Assembly: GCF_019130065.1 (NCBI RefSeq)
Contig: NZ_JAHSPG010000015.1
Coordinates: 124,001 to 188,000 of the forward strand
Reading direction: 5' to 3'
Source of the DNA: Pinibacter aurantiacus
Lineage (GTDB): Bacteria; Bacteroidota; Bacteroidia; Chitinophagales; Chitinophagaceae
DNA: 64,000 bases
In this document: piece by piece, positions 51,980 to 61,635 of the stretch
How positions within the stretch are numbered: position 1 is the first letter of the stretch
Layout of the letters: every line of letters starts with the position of its first letter
The notes under the pieces: generated by a model
What the model was told of the DNA's origin: nothing
Database searches by the model: none
The model's input: only the letters and a program-made list of their open reading frames with translations
Made by a program: the position numbers and the translations under genes

Positions 51980-52693
51980 CTATCTTTTTTGTGTCATTTC
52001 TATGAGCAGCAAAATTGCGTTGTTTGTTAATCCTTCTATTTCTACTTTATCAATGTCTTGCAGGCCCAATCCATCCCTTGCATGCAGCAACCTTTGATCT
52101 ACTTCGCTTTCACCTTCTATTGCAAAAACATACAATGAATTTGCAGGATTTTCCATAAAATAGGCAACCTCTTTTTTTGAAGAGAGTTTGCAAATGGTCA
52201 CCCTGAAAGAAAGGGCCGGATTAATCTCTTTCAATTTCATATCAACCAAAACATTTTTGTAACCATCAATGTCAAACTGAAAGAGTTGTGGCTTTTCAAA
52301 TTTTTCCATAAACGATCCAACAATACCGATTTGCAAATAATTCACCAGTGCAGATTCATATGGGTTCTTAACCACAAACCCTGAATTCTTCTTGTAGAAA
52401 CCGCACTGCATTTCACCAGAGTGAATCACCGCATGCGTTCCTTCGTTATCGGCATACTCAACGGTGCCCACAATTGGCAGCAACACTGTGTACATATCTT
52501 CCTCAAACTTTGTAAGCGAAACATGGTTGCCTGCCAGTGTATTATCATTTAATAAATGCAGGGGGCCAAAAGCCTTTTTATGTTCGTTGAAATATGTACC
52601 GTAGTTAAAAGTTGCAAACACTCTTAGATGATCGTTTTCAAAATGACCGCGTTGTTCCGCGATATACATTTTTGCACGTAGTTGACTAATCAT
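51980..52693 (-). CDS. Pirin-like bicupin protein
   Basis: A 237-residue protein of the pirin superfamily (YhhW-like branch). RGHFENDHLRVFATFNYGTYFNEHKKAFGPL matches the opening of pirin-like proteins, and the C-terminal cupin ends RLLHARDGLGLQDIDKVEIEG, typical of the second cupin. The classical His ligands of the first cupin (HPHRG) are absent; HEMQCGF-like residues do not replace them, so metal binding and quercetinase activity are doubtful. It overlaps the upstream unknown gene by 4 bp (ATGA), so translation is probably coupled. Role unknown. Confidence 0.82.
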   Translation of the reverse strand: MISQLRAKMYIAEQRGHFENDHLRVFATFNYGTYFNEHKKAFGPLHLLNDNTLAGNHVSLTKFEEDMYTVLLPIVGTVEYADNEGTHAVIHSGEMQCGFYKKNSGFVVKNPYESALVNYLQIGIVGSFMEKFEKPQLFQFDIDGYKNVLVDMKLKEINPALSFRVTICKLSSKKEVAYFMENPANSLYVFAIEGESEVDQRLLHARDGLGLQDIDKVEIEGLTNNAILLLIEMTQKR

Positions 52694-53199
52694 ATCTCCA
52701 ATGTTTGAAGTGTATAAATTCCTAAGTTTTCACTAAGGCGAAACTGGTTGATGATCATTTCACAATCATCATCATTGTAATTTTCAGAAGTAATCATTTG
52801 GTCTCCTACAGTGTCATGCCATATCAAAGGCTGCGACATAAAATAAATTGCCACCGCATGTGATGCACTGTTTGTAATATCGGATTGAATGATCTCAAAC
52901 TGAAAATTCCTGAATCGTAAAAAAGATCTTCCTAAGTTATTCAGCACATCGGGCACCTGGTCATTCAATTCTTTCAAATAATCAATGATGGCGGCACTTA
53001 CAAGGAAATTCAATTTATTGGCGCCGGACACGTCATCAATCATTTGTTTGTACGTCGTGTGCTTCTTCTGCTGATTGTAGAATTGTGCCTGCATCTTAAA
53101 CTCTTGGTAAGTTGCAGCAAACACATTTCTGCACCATTCATCGCTGTAATTGGCATCTATTATTTTCTTGTAACAAAGTGTAATGATCCTTCGCTTCAT
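52690..53199 (-). CDS. Unknown protein coupled to the pirin-like gene
   Basis: A 169-residue soluble protein from the ATG at 53199 (MKRRIITLCYKK); 31 further upstream codons are open but arginine- and lysine-rich and unlikely. The middle holds amphipathic helices and an acidic C-terminus (ENYNDDDCEMIINQF). No family recognised. It ends in a 4-bp overlap with the pirin-like start, implying a functional or translational link. The 157-bp gap upstream to the dioxygenase contains only short inverted repeats (around 53225 and 53325). Confidence 0.62.
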   Translation of the reverse strand: MKRRIITLCYKKIIDANYSDEWCRNVFAATYQEFKMQAQFYNQQKKHTTYKQMIDDVSGANKLNFLVSAAIIDYLKELNDQVPDVLNNLGRSFLRFRNFQFEIIQSDITNSASHAVAIYFMSQPLIWHDTVGDQMITSENYNDDDCEMIINQFRLSENLGIYTLQTLEI

Positions 53200-53355
53200 A
53201 GTCTGTGCTTTATTAGGGTTCAGGCGGCCGATGGCCTGCTGCCAGTGCGTTGAACAACGACGTTTGCTCTGGTAAATTTTGCAGCGCTTCATTCATGAAA
53301 TCCGATGCATTTAAAGCTCCGGCTACCGGCAACTGGCCACTGGCAACCATTCACC

Positions 53356-54102
53356 TTATGCATTTGCTTTAATGGTAATAGACAGCTCAAAACCTTTATC
53401 AACACTGCCTGTCACAGTTGCCATTTCTTTCGCTACAGAATCGCTGAAAACATTGTCTGCGTTGTTATATGTGTAACCACTGGTTCCTTTGGTATAACCG
53501 TATGCAGAGCCTGTGCTGTTCACCGTGATGGCTAATGTGTCTGGAAATGCTATTTGTGTAACAAGCAAGGAAGTGCCACCTGCGTTGTATACATGCACAT
53601 GTATATGCGTGGCACGACCTTGATACCAACCAGGGAAAATAGATTCGAACGTTACGAGACCGTTGGCGTCTGTTACCTGCCTGCCGCGTAACCAATGCAC
53701 AGCTTGAAAGTTGGTAGACTGCATTTGCGTGCCGCCATACTCGGAGTAATTGCCATCTACATCGCAATGCCAGATGTCAACGATCGCTCCTTCAAGCGCT
53801 GTACAATTATTTTTACTGTTAACAATGGTAATTTTTGCCGTAAGTGGCGAGCCTATTCCATCACCTTTTGTAATGTCACTTCGTACGTACGAAGAAGGTT
53901 GTTTTGTTGGAAACGGACCTCCTGTTTCTGTGGGAGAAACCGAGCAACTGGTATCTGTCGTAACATCGCTGCTACTACCCGAGGACTCGTCCGATGAGGT
54001 TGAAGCAGAGTCGTTGTTTTTACTGCACGCATGTATTAACGGAGCGACAGCGACAATGCCTAAAGCAGAGAATGCATGCTTTACGAAAAGCTTTCTGTCC
54101 AT
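53356..54102 (-). CDS. Intradiol ring-cleavage dioxygenase-like lipoprotein
   Basis: A 248-residue member of the intradiol (catechol/protocatechuate) dioxygenase family. A lipobox near LIHAC (Cys about residue 26) is followed by a Ser/Thr-rich linker (about 27-55) and the dioxygenase domain. Fe(III) ligand candidates are Tyr in DGNYSEYGG (about 118-121) and in GWYQGR, and the two His in RATHIHVHV (about 167-171), which match the Tyr-His-His pattern. It has no N-terminal dimerisation domain. Extracytoplasmic intradiol-like proteins occur widely in Bacteroidetes and fungi; activity on catechols is plausible but unproven. Monocistronic. Confidence 0.9.
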   Translation of the reverse strand: MDRKLFVKHAFSALGIVAVAPLIHACSKNNDSASTSSDESSGSSSDVTTDTSCSVSPTETGGPFPTKQPSSYVRSDITKGDGIGSPLTAKITIVNSKNNCTALEGAIVDIWHCDVDGNYSEYGGTQMQSTNFQAVHWLRGRQVTDANGLVTFESIFPGWYQGRATHIHVHVYNAGGTSLLVTQIAFPDTLAITVNSTGSAYGYTKGTSGYTYNNADNVFSDSVAKEMATVTGSVDKGFELSITIKANA

Positions 54103-54237
54103 AAAAATTGATTTTAAAAAAACAAGGGAGTAGAATTATAGCATGGTATTCTCTGTATTGTTCTATCCGAAATTATATGAGAATACAATCGGATAGAGCA
54201 ATGTCTCGGTAAACAAAGGCGATGTACCGATGAAGCG

Positions 54238-54412
54238 AATTAATAATTAATAATTAGTAATTAACAGGGGTTCAAAAGTGTTTGCAACACACTAACGACG
54301 CATATCTTGATAAGTTCGCAGTCTTAAAAACGAAAGATAAAAATCAGTGCAAATCAGTCCAATCCCTGCCCGAACAAATTCATTTCGGCGGGAGCGTCAT
54401 CTGCGTGCCTCT
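54238..54412. repeat. AATTAAT heptad array and repeat X (copy 3) in a 310-bp gap
   Basis: The gap 54103-54412 has no gene. AATTAAT/AATTAGT/AATTAAC heptads at 54238-54265 and repeat X copy 3 at 54340-54412. A GC palindrome (CCTGCCCGA...CGGCGGGAG, about 54365-54394) is inserted within copy 3. The tail of the element (ATCTGCGTGC) overlaps the last codons of the LytTR gene. Confidence 0.8.
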
Positions 54413-55111
54413 CTATCTGCGTGCTATCTCCTGCAGACTTGCGGCATAGCTATTTCCAACAGGAAGTTCCCTGCGGGACGTAAGGGTTACTTTTTTCGAA
54501 CTAATGAGTTTTATTCCGGCGACTGGAATGATATAACTGCGGTGTATACGAATAAATTTAGTGGCAGGTAATTTCTCCTGAACGCTCTTCAACGTCATCA
54601 AAGACAATACAGGCTTATGATTCAACTGATGAAACAACACATAATCTTCCCTTGCCTCAATAAATTCTATTTGTGACAGATCAATTTTTACCTGCTTGTA
54701 TTCACTCCACACAAAGAAGTCTTCCTGAAGTGTTTCTGTTCCTTTTTCATTACGCTTAAGCACCTGCAAAGCTTTCTTCACTGCTTTTTCGAAACGTTCA
54801 AAGCTAATAGGCTTTAGAAGGTAATCCACCGCTTCGAGTTCAAAACCTTCGAAAGCGAATTTTTTATATGCTGTGGTAAAAATAACCGCGGGTTTCTCGT
54901 CAAGTGAAGCAACCAATGAAAGCCCCGATATATCGGGCATATTGATGTCTACGAACAAAATATCTACAGGATTATTGCGCAAAAATTCGCTACCTGCAAT
55001 AGCATCTTCAAATGAATGCAACAGCTTCAGCTCCCCAATCCTGCTGATGTATTCCTGCATAAGAGCCAATGCCAGAGGCTCGTCATCAATCGCTACACAT
55101 CTGAGTTTCAT
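54413..55111 (-). CDS. LytTR-family response regulator
   Basis: A 232-residue response regulator. Receiver domain about 1-120 with AIDDEPLAL, phospho-acceptor Asp55 (LFVDINMPD), TTAYKKFA and YLLKPI. LytTR DNA-binding domain about 130-230 (FIEAREDYVLFHQL, FIRIHRSYIIPVAGI). The last residues (ARR) and the stop are encoded by sequence resembling the tail of repeat X. Partner of the kinase starting 1 bp upstream, forming a two-gene operon. Confidence 0.95.
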   Translation of the reverse strand: MKLRCVAIDDEPLALALMQEYISRIGELKLLHSFEDAIAGSEFLRNNPVDILFVDINMPDISGLSLVASLDEKPAVIFTTAYKKFAFEGFELEAVDYLLKPISFERFEKAVKKALQVLKRNEKGTETLQEDFFVWSEYKQVKIDLSQIEFIEAREDYVLFHQLNHKPVLSLMTLKSVQEKLPATKFIRIHRSYIIPVAGIKLISSKKVTLTSRRELPVGNSYAASLQEIARR

Positions 55112-55112
55112 A

Positions 55113-56273
55113 CTATTCGCTAAATTGTAAAGTTAGTTTCACATCGTAATAACCATTCGCATTTTCTATTTGCAAACTGTGCTTGTCAGGATAAAGCAGT
55201 TGTAATCTCTTGGTTGCATTTTCAATTCCCTGCCCCGCTCTTTCCAGTTGTTCACTTGCTAAGAATATCTTGTTGTGAGTGGTAAAAACAAGCTGCGTAT
55301 CCTCTACCGTTAAATGAATGTTCAACACTGAGGTTTCATGATTACTAACGCCATGCTTGAAAACATTTTCGATAAAAGTCATCAGCAGCAAAGGCGCAAT
55401 CTCTCTGTCGTCACTGTCTCCTGTAATTTTAAAACACAACTGCACATTCTTGCCCAACCGTAATTGCTGAAGATAAATGTAATCTGCAATGCAATCCAGC
55501 TCCTCCTTCAACGACACAAAATCTTCATGCACATCATCTGTTACATACCGCATTATGTTCGATAGCTTCATGATGGCGTCCGGCGTTTTCTCATTTTTCA
55601 GCAACGAAAGAGAATATATATTGTTAAGCGTGTTAAAAAGAAAATGCGGATTTATCTGAGCCTTCAAAAAAGAAAGTTCTGCTCTCGCCTTTTCAGACTC
55701 TGTGGTGAGTAGTTTTTGCTCCGCTTTTGCGAGCCTCCGCGAATTCTCTAAAGCCAGGCTCAGCGCTATGATCAGGAAGTACAGAAATAGGCTTACAATA
55801 TCGATGTGCTGCCCCCTTCTTTGCCCAAAACCATTTGGCGGTGGAGGCTGTACATTCTGTGGGTTGAGGCTGGGAGGCCGCATTTCTCCCGGATCACGTG
55901 GCATGGGGGCCAGCGGCATCCTTTCGCGAAACATTCTTCGTTCGCTATTGGTCATCTCTTTTTCATTAAACTCCCTTCGCTTGAATGTAAGCAGATCAAA
56001 GGGCCGCAATGTAAGTGTCAGAAAAAATAACGCAATCAATATCAACGCGTACCAGATCTTCTTACCAGCGAAATAAAGCTTTGGCAACAGCACAAGTGTG
56101 TGGACATAAAACAGCGAACAATAGAAAGCAAAATACACCCAATACGCACCCGAAAACAAAAAACGTCCAATACCGTTACCATTGTTATACCCTGCAAAAA
56201 ACAATACCGGCAGGGATAAAAACAATATCCAGCCGATGAAATGCACAAGTATAACTGAGATGTTTAGCTTCAT
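55113..56273 (-). CDS. LytS/YehU-type membrane sensor histidine kinase with Pro-rich loop
   Basis: A 386-residue sensor kinase. Membrane helices lie at about residues 9-28, 40-66 and 74-93, and a fourth at 158-176. Between the third and fourth sits an unusually proline-rich extracytoplasmic or cytoplasmic loop (about 110-152: MRPPSLNPQNVQPPPPNGFG), which may be a ligand or protein contact site. The phospho-acceptor is His210 in QINPHFLFNTLNN; a HATPase domain follows with LLMTFIENVFKHG. 1 bp separates it from its response regulator. The input signal is unknown. Confidence 0.92.
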   Translation of the reverse strand: MKLNISVILVHFIGWILFLSLPVLFFAGYNNGNGIGRFLFSGAYWVYFAFYCSLFYVHTLVLLPKLYFAGKKIWYALILIALFFLTLTLRPFDLLTFKRREFNEKEMTNSERRMFRERMPLAPMPRDPGEMRPPSLNPQNVQPPPPNGFGQRRGQHIDIVSLFLYFLIIALSLALENSRRLAKAEQKLLTTESEKARAELSFLKAQINPHFLFNTLNNIYSLSLLKNEKTPDAIMKLSNIMRYVTDDVHEDFVSLKEELDCIADYIYLQQLRLGKNVQLCFKITGDSDDREIAPLLLMTFIENVFKHGVSNHETSVLNIHLTVEDTQLVFTTHNKIFLASEQLERAGQGIENATKRLQLLYPDKHSLQIENANGYYDVKLTLQFSE

Positions 56274-56293
56274 TATGACAACGAATATAGAGA

Positions 56294-56436
56294 CAATTAG
56301 GAATTAGAAATTAGGAATTAGGAATTAGTTGCTGGCGCAGGCGCTCCGATTTATGTTAAACACTATAATTATCAACCAGCTAAAACTTCTTTGCACAAAT
56401 GCACTTTTCTAATTCCTAACTTCTAATTCCTAATTC
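56294..56436. repeat. GGAATTA heptad palindrome between divergent genes
   Basis: Left arm 56294-56328 (AATTAGG/AATTAGA units), right arm 56408-56436 inverted. Located between the divergent kinase and MFS genes, showing that heptad palindromes are not limited to gene ends. Confidence 0.85.
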
Positions 56437-56510
56437 GCCCTCACTTTGTCGCAGTCTCCCCTTTTGCCTGCAAAACTTTGCAAGTATTTTTAAGTATTCA
56501 TTTGCATCAC

Positions 56511-58058
56511 ATGCCTGCATCCGTCTCATCTGCTGTTCCATTAACAACGCCGAAAGCGACACGCCGCGAATGGCTGGGCCTTACTGTGTTGGTACTGCCA
56601 ACAATGCTTGTGTCTATGGACATGACCATTACCTATCTGGCGCTACCGGCCATCAGCGCGGCATTGAAACCAACAAGTGCAGAACTCTTGTGGATAACGG
56701 ACATCTACGGTTTTCTTGAATCAGGCCTGCTGATTGTGATGGGTACTTTGGGTGATAGAATCGGGCTTAAAAAATTGTTGATAACGGGTTGCATTTGTTT
56801 TGCAGCCGCATCAACATTGGCTGCGTTTTCAACGAGTGCTTTCATGTTGATCGTATCCCGTGCCATCATGGGCATTGCAGGCGCAACACTGCTGCCGACC
56901 ACTTTATCCATCATTCGGAATCTGTTTCACAATGATGTTGAGCGCACTTTCGCGATGGGCCTGTATACGACTTGTTTTTCATCCGGCACAATGATCGGAC
57001 CAATGGTGGGCGGGTTTCTGTTGAATCACTTTTGGTGGGGCTCTGTATTTTTAATCGCATTGCCGATCATGTTTTTGCTTTTGTTGTCCGCACCATTTCT
57101 TTTGCCGGAGTTCAAGGATAACAATGCCGGCAAACTTGATCTGCGAAGCGCGGCATTGCTCATCTCTTCCATGCTGTCTGTTATTTTTGGCGTGAAGCGA
57201 TTGGCCGAAGATGGCTTCTCCTTAACTCCTTTACTGTTCATTGCAACAGGAATTGCCGTCATGATACTGTTTATAAAACGCCAGCAAACCCAGCAGCATC
57301 CATTGTTTGAGCTTAAGCTATTTAATAGCGTTTCCTTTACAACCGCACTACTTTCTTTGTTTATCGCACTATTCAGTTGGTCGGGAATGTTCTTCTTTGT
57401 GGGGCAATACCTGCAATTGGTGGTTGGGTTTGATTCGTTTACTGCAGGCCTTTGGACAATCCCCTCCTCGACAGGCAGCATTATTTTGTGTATGCTGGCA
57501 CCCTTATTGGTAAAGCGTTTCCCAAGAGGTCGCCTTATTGTAAGTGGCATTATCATTCTCGCTATTGGCATTGGCCTGATTTCGTTTATATCAACTACTT
57601 CACTCGCATTGTTGATCGTCGCAACTGTGCTAATGTCGGGCGGCTGCGGCCTTATCGTTACGCTTGGAATTGACATGGTAGTAGCAAGTGCGCCCCCGGA
57701 AAAAGCAGGCGCTGCCGCAGGAATATCCGAAACAAGTACGGCCTTGGGTGGCTCGCTCGGGATAGCGCTGCTGGGAAGTTTTTGGACGCTCTTGTACCGG
57801 CATCAGATCGCCAAACATATTCCTGCATTAACTCAGCAAAAAGATACAGAAACAATAAAAAACACACTAGGTGGCACCGCAGCCATGGCAAAAAAATTCG
57901 CAACTTCGGAAGCAACGAACATCTTAAACGAAGCCCGTATCGCCTTCGTGCATTCGCTCAATATTACTGCAGCAATTTGTGCATTGATTATTGCGTTCGT
58001 TGCAATTCTCACTGCGAAGAAATTTGGAGCCCCAAAAAATCCTGGTAGACCTGCCTGA
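56511..58058 (+). CDS. MFS multidrug exporter, DHA2 (14-helix) family
   Basis: A 515-residue major facilitator with about 14 helices. Typical motifs: MDMTITYLALPAI after helix 1, WITDIYGFLESGLLIVMGTLGDRIGLKKLL (motif A, about 60-90, with GDRIGLK), and RAIMGIAGATLLPTTLS after helix 4. Antiporter motif C is present in helix 5 region (GLYTTCFSSGTMIGPMVGGFLL). Start ATG at 56511 (MPASVSSAV). The closest relatives by pattern are SmvA/QacA-like quaternary-ammonium exporters. Substrate unproven. Monocistronic. Confidence 0.93.
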   Translation: MPASVSSAVPLTTPKATRREWLGLTVLVLPTMLVSMDMTITYLALPAISAALKPTSAELLWITDIYGFLESGLLIVMGTLGDRIGLKKLLITGCICFAAASTLAAFSTSAFMLIVSRAIMGIAGATLLPTTLSIIRNLFHNDVERTFAMGLYTTCFSSGTMIGPMVGGFLLNHFWWGSVFLIALPIMFLLLLSAPFLLPEFKDNNAGKLDLRSAALLISSMLSVIFGVKRLAEDGFSLTPLLFIATGIAVMILFIKRQQTQQHPLFELKLFNSVSFTTALLSLFIALFSWSGMFFFVGQYLQLVVGFDSFTAGLWTIPSSTGSIILCMLAPLLVKRFPRGRLIVSGIIILAIGIGLISFISTTSLALLIVATVLMSGGCGLIVTLGIDMVVASAPPEKAGAAAGISETSTALGGSLGIALLGSFWTLLYRHQIAKHIPALTQQKDTETIKNTLGGTAAMAKKFATSEATNILNEARIAFVHSLNITAAICALIIAFVAILTAKKFGAPKNPGRPA

Positions 58059-58186
58059 GTTTTTCTGTTAAAATACATATAATAAAATGCCTTTTTGCTA
58101 TCGTTTAAGAATCAATGCTTTCTCTATCATTTGCCATAAAAACAACATTTGTAACTGATTAAAAACATGCCTTTAACAAAATGCTT

Positions 58187-58200
58187 TTGATCGATGTCAT
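58187..58200. promoter_or_regulatory. Crp/Fnr-type palindromic site upstream of the formate channel gene
   Basis: TTGA-TCGATG-TCAT, 7 of 8 conserved bases of TTGA-N6-TCAA, about 116 bp before the FNT start. It suits control by a Crp/Fnr-family regulator in low oxygen; inference. Confidence 0.45.
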
Positions 58201-58257
58201 AAAATGCCAAACTAACAGGCTGTAGGTTTGCCTAAGTTTCCTTTCGATTTTTTTACT

Positions 58258-58298
58258 AACGATTGCTTGCCATATTCTTAAACGATTGCTTGCCATAT
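58258..58298. repeat. Twin 18-bp direct repeat upstream of the formate channel gene
   Basis: Two identical copies of AACGATTGCTTGCCATAT (58258-58275 and 58281-58298), period 23 bp, ending 17 bp before the FNT start. It could be a duplicated operator or a transcript leader element. Confidence 0.85.
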
Positions 58299-58315
58299 AA
58301 ACCAAGAATGTTTAT

Positions 58316-59182
58316 ATGGATTTAGGTTACAACACACCGGCACAGGTCATTGACTACGTAGTAGAAACGGGCCATAAAAAATCTACACTTCCCGCAATAA
58401 AAATGTTGCTTCTCGGGATTATGGCCGGCATTTTTCTTTCACTTGCTGCACACGCTACCGTCATCGTAACACACAACGTACCCTATCTTGGTTTTGCACG
58501 TCTCATAAGTGGTTTGATATTTCCGGTTGGTCTTGTTTTGATCCTCTTAAGTGGATGCGAGTTATTCACCGGCAATACGCTGATCATGGTGAGCTGCCTG
58601 CAGAAGAAAGCAAGCTGGAAAAATTATGCAAAAAGTTTATTCTTTGTTTACATAGGAAATTTAATCGGTTCATTGCTGGTAGTTGTTTGTTTGTATTGCT
58701 ACAACCATGACTGCCACACCGATAATCTCGTAAGCGCATACAACATCAAAGTTGCTGCCACTAAGAGTTCTATGACTCCTTCAGCAGCACTGATTTCTTC
58801 CACCTTTGCCAACCTGCTCGTGTGCATGGGCGTTTGGTTCTGCTATACCGCAAAAGATGTTGCGGGCAAGATCTTGGGCATATTTTATCCGATATTTCTT
58901 TTCATCGTACTTGGCCTCGAACACGTAGTTGCCAATATGTATTACATACCAATGGGCCTACTTGCAAAAACAAATTCTGCTTATCTGCAAGCTGCAAAAG
59001 ACATGGGAGTAAGCGCAGAAAAGCTTTGCAACCTTACTGTATCAAATGCCATCATTAACAATATTATTCCTGCAACTATTGGCAACCTTGTTGGCGGAGC
59101 ACTTATGGTGGGTGCATTTTATTGGTGGATGTTTTTAAAGAATGACCAGAAATCAGTGAAGTCAAAACATGATTGTTACTGA
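58316..59182 (+). CDS. focA: Formate/nitrite transporter family channel
   Basis: A 288-residue FNT-family pentameric channel. Six helices; FNT signatures GLIFPVGLVLILLSGCELFTGNTLIMV and LVCMGVWFCYTAKDVAGKILGIF with NMYYIPMGLL. The start ATG at 58316 follows the twin repeat. It is 31 bp upstream of the pyruvate formate-lyase gene, a FocA-PflB pairing that points to formate rather than nitrite. It exports formate made by PflB in anaerobic fermentation and can re-import it. Confidence 0.93.
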   Translation: MDLGYNTPAQVIDYVVETGHKKSTLPAIKMLLLGIMAGIFLSLAAHATVIVTHNVPYLGFARLISGLIFPVGLVLILLSGCELFTGNTLIMVSCLQKKASWKNYAKSLFFVYIGNLIGSLLVVVCLYCYNHDCHTDNLVSAYNIKVAATKSSMTPSAALISSTFANLLVCMGVWFCYTAKDVAGKILGIFYPIFLFIVLGLEHVVANMYYIPMGLLAKTNSAYLQAAKDMGVSAEKLCNLTVSNAIINNIIPATIGNLVGGALMVGAFYWWMFLKNDQKSVKSKHDCY

Positions 59183-59213
59183 TCGATTTTAATAAAATTT
59201 AAACAGTATTATT

Positions 59214-61448
59214 ATGAACACAGACCTTTCTTTAAGAGAGTTTAAAAAAGGAGCATGGAACAAAAACATTGATCCTGCAGACTTTGTAAAAAACAATATT
59301 ACTCCGTATGAAGGAGGAGCCACTTTTCTGCAAGGCCCCAGCAAGAAAACGCTTCGAGTATGGAGCGCAGCTAAAGTAGCTTTGAACGAAGAAAGAATTA
59401 ACAACGGCTGTCGTTCGATCAATACAGAAGTGGTTTCAAATATAACGGCGTTTGGCCCTGGCTATATAAAAAAAGATGACGAAGTGATTGTTGGTTTGCA
59501 AACTGAACTTCTGTTGATGCGTGCCATGAAACCTTTTGGCGGCATCAAACTGGTACAGTCTGCGGTGGAAGAAAGAGGTTTAAAAGTTTCTGAACGCGTG
59601 GTTGATATTTTTAACTATGCAAGAAACCACAACCAGGCAGTGTTTGATGCTTATGATAGCGAAATCAGAGCATACCGCTCCAATCACGTGTTAACAGGTT
59701 TGCCCGACAACTACGCCAGGGGCCGCATCATTGGCGACTTCCGCCGAATGGCACTCTATGGGGCCAATGTACTTATTGAAGCAAAAAAATTTGACTATGC
59801 CAATGTTTCAGGAGAACTGACTGAGCATAAAGTTCGCCTGCGTGAAGAGCTTTCTTTGCAGATCAATGCATTGAAAGATATGATAGTGATGGCGAAAGGG
59901 TATGGCATTGACGTAACACGCCCTGCCGAAACTGCACAGGAAGCGATACAATGGACATACATTGGTTATTTAGCAGCCATCAAAGAACAAGATGGTGCCG
60001 CAATGTCTCTTGGTAACGTATCTTCTTTCTTTGATATTTACATTGAACGCGACCTTGAAGCGGGCATTATCACAGAAGAAGAAGCTCAGGAAATGATCGA
60101 CCAGTTTGTAATGAAGCTTCGCCTGGTTCGCCACTTAAGACCTGCATCTTACGATGAAATATTTGGCGGTGATCCTACATGGGTAACAGAATCTATTGGC
60201 GGACAATTCCACGATGGTCGTACAAAAGTTACCAAAACATCTTTCCGCTTTTTGCAAACATTGTACAATTTAGGGCCTGCACCTGAGCCAAACCTTACAG
60301 TGCTTTGGTCAAATGATTTGCCTGAAGAATTCAAAAGCTTCTGCGCACAGGTTTCTATTGATACTTCCTCATTACAATATGAAAATGATGATGTAATGAG
60401 ATGCGTTCGCGGATCTGATGATTATGGCATCGCGTGCTGCGTTTCTTACCAACCAATCGGCAAACGCATTCAGCACTTTGGTGCAAGGGCAAACATGCCA
60501 AAAACATTGTTGCTGGCACTAAACGAAGGACGCGAAGAAGAAAAAGGCATTCAAATCATTAGCGGCGTTCCTGCAATACCCGAAGGCGCTTTAAGCTACG
60601 ACCTCGTGTTGCAACAATTCAAATTTGCTTTGAGCGAATTGGCGAGAGTGTATGCAAAATCAATGTTTATTATTCATTACATGCATGATAAATATTATTA
60701 CGAAAGGGCGCAAATGGCTTTGATAGATACAGATCCGGGCGTTGACATTGCTTACGGTGCAGCGGGCATTTCAATCATTGCAGATTCACTGAGCGCTATT
60801 AAATATGCAAAAGTCACTCCTGTTCGCAATAGCAAAGGACTGACTGTCGATTTCAACATCGAGGGCGATTTCCCTAAATATGGTAACGATGATGATCGTG
60901 TTGATAATATTGCGAAAGAGATCACTTCTTTCTTTATCGGGGAACTGCGCAAACATCAAACATACAAAAACGCAGTACCTACATTGTCATTGCTAACCAT
61001 TACATCCAATGTAATGTATGGCAAAAACACTGGGGCAACTCCAGACGGACGTAAAGCAGGTGAATCATTTGCTCCCGGCGCAAATCCAATGCACGGAAGA
61101 GATTGCACAGGAGCAATCGCTTCTTTGAACTCAGTTAGCAAACTTAGTTATGAAGATGCGCAGGACGGCATTTCCAATACCTTCTCAATGATCCCTAAAT
61201 CATTGGGTTCCACAAAAGAAGAACAGGTTGAAAACCTTGTTGCTACTTTGAATGGATATTTTGGTCATGGTGCACATCACCTCAATGTAAACGTGCTTAA
61301 TCGGGAAACATTAATGGATGCCTATAATCATCCGGAACAATATCCTCAGTTAACAATACGTGTTTCAGGATATGCGGTTAATTTTGTTCGGTTGTCAAAA
61401 GCACACCAACTGGAAGTGATCGCGAGAACATTCCATGAAAGCATGTAG
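59214..61448 (+). CDS. pflB: Pyruvate formate-lyase (formate C-acetyltransferase)
   Basis: A 744-residue glycyl-radical enzyme converting pyruvate and CoA to acetyl-CoA and formate. The active-site pair is Cys408-Cys409 in [13 protein letters not shown], and the radical-bearing Gly719 lies in [10 protein letters not shown] near the C-terminus. N-terminal PFL domain about 1-615, glycine radical domain 620-744. Length is near the family's usual 760. It needs the activating enzyme encoded downstream (188-bp gap) and is oxygen-sensitive, implying fermentative growth is possible. Confidence 0.97.
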   Translation: MNTDLSLREFKKGAWNKNIDPADFVKNNITPYEGGATFLQGPSKKTLRVWSAAKVALNEERINNGCRSINTEVVSNITAFGPGYIKKDDEVIVGLQTELLLMRAMKPFGGIKLVQSAVEERGLKVSERVVDIFNYARNHNQAVFDAYDSEIRAYRSNHVLTGLPDNYARGRIIGDFRRMALYGANVLIEAKKFDYANVSGELTEHKVRLREELSLQINALKDMIVMAKGYGIDVTRPAETAQEAIQWTYIGYLAAIKEQDGAAMSLGNVSSFFDIYIERDLEAGIITEEEAQEMIDQFVMKLRLVRHLRPASYDEIFGGDPTWVTESIGGQFHDGRTKVTKTSFRFLQTLYNLGPAPEPNLTVLWSNDLPEEFKSFCAQVSIDTSSLQYENDDVMRCVRGSDDYGIACCVSYQPIGKRIQHFGARANMPKTLLLALNEGREEEKGIQIISGVPAIPEGALSYDLVLQQFKFALSELARVYAKSMFIIHYMHDKYYYERAQMALIDTDPGVDIAYGAAGISIIADSLSAIKYAKVTPVRNSKGLTVDFNIEGDFPKYGNDDDRVDNIAKEITSFFIGELRKHQTYKNAVPTLSLLTITSNVMYGKNTGATPDGRKAGESFAPGANPMHGRDCTGAIASLNSVSKLSYEDAQDGISNTFSMIPKSLGSTKEEQVENLVATLNGYFGHGAHHLNVNVLNRETLMDAYNHPEQYPQLTIRVSGYAVNFVRLSKAHQLEVIARTFHESM

Positions 61449-61451
61449 TTT

Positions 61452-61633
61452 TAATTGAAAATTGAAAGTTGAAAATTGAAAATGCCTTAGGTTAAAATTT
61501 GTTTAGGGAAATTAGGCATTCATTGTCCGCTAAAGAACATGGAGTGTCGCACAACCAACAACTTCATTTTCAACTTTCAACTTTCAATTTTCAATTAATG
61601 CTTCAGTTATTCAGTCATTCAATAATTCAGTCG
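61452..61633. repeat. TTGAAAR heptad palindrome plus octad array between pflB and pflA
   Basis: Heptad arms 61452-61483 and 61565-61598 with an 81-bp spacer, then ATTCAGTC-type octads at 61602-61633, ending 2 bases before the pflA ATG. The palindrome could attenuate pflA relative to pflB. Confidence 0.85.
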
Positions 61634-61635
61634 CC

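Noticed and set aside
57026-57676. 216-codon minus-strand frame inside the MFS gene
   Set aside because: It is the antisense shadow of a membrane transporter gene; composition is Ile/Asn/Pro-rich and without family features.
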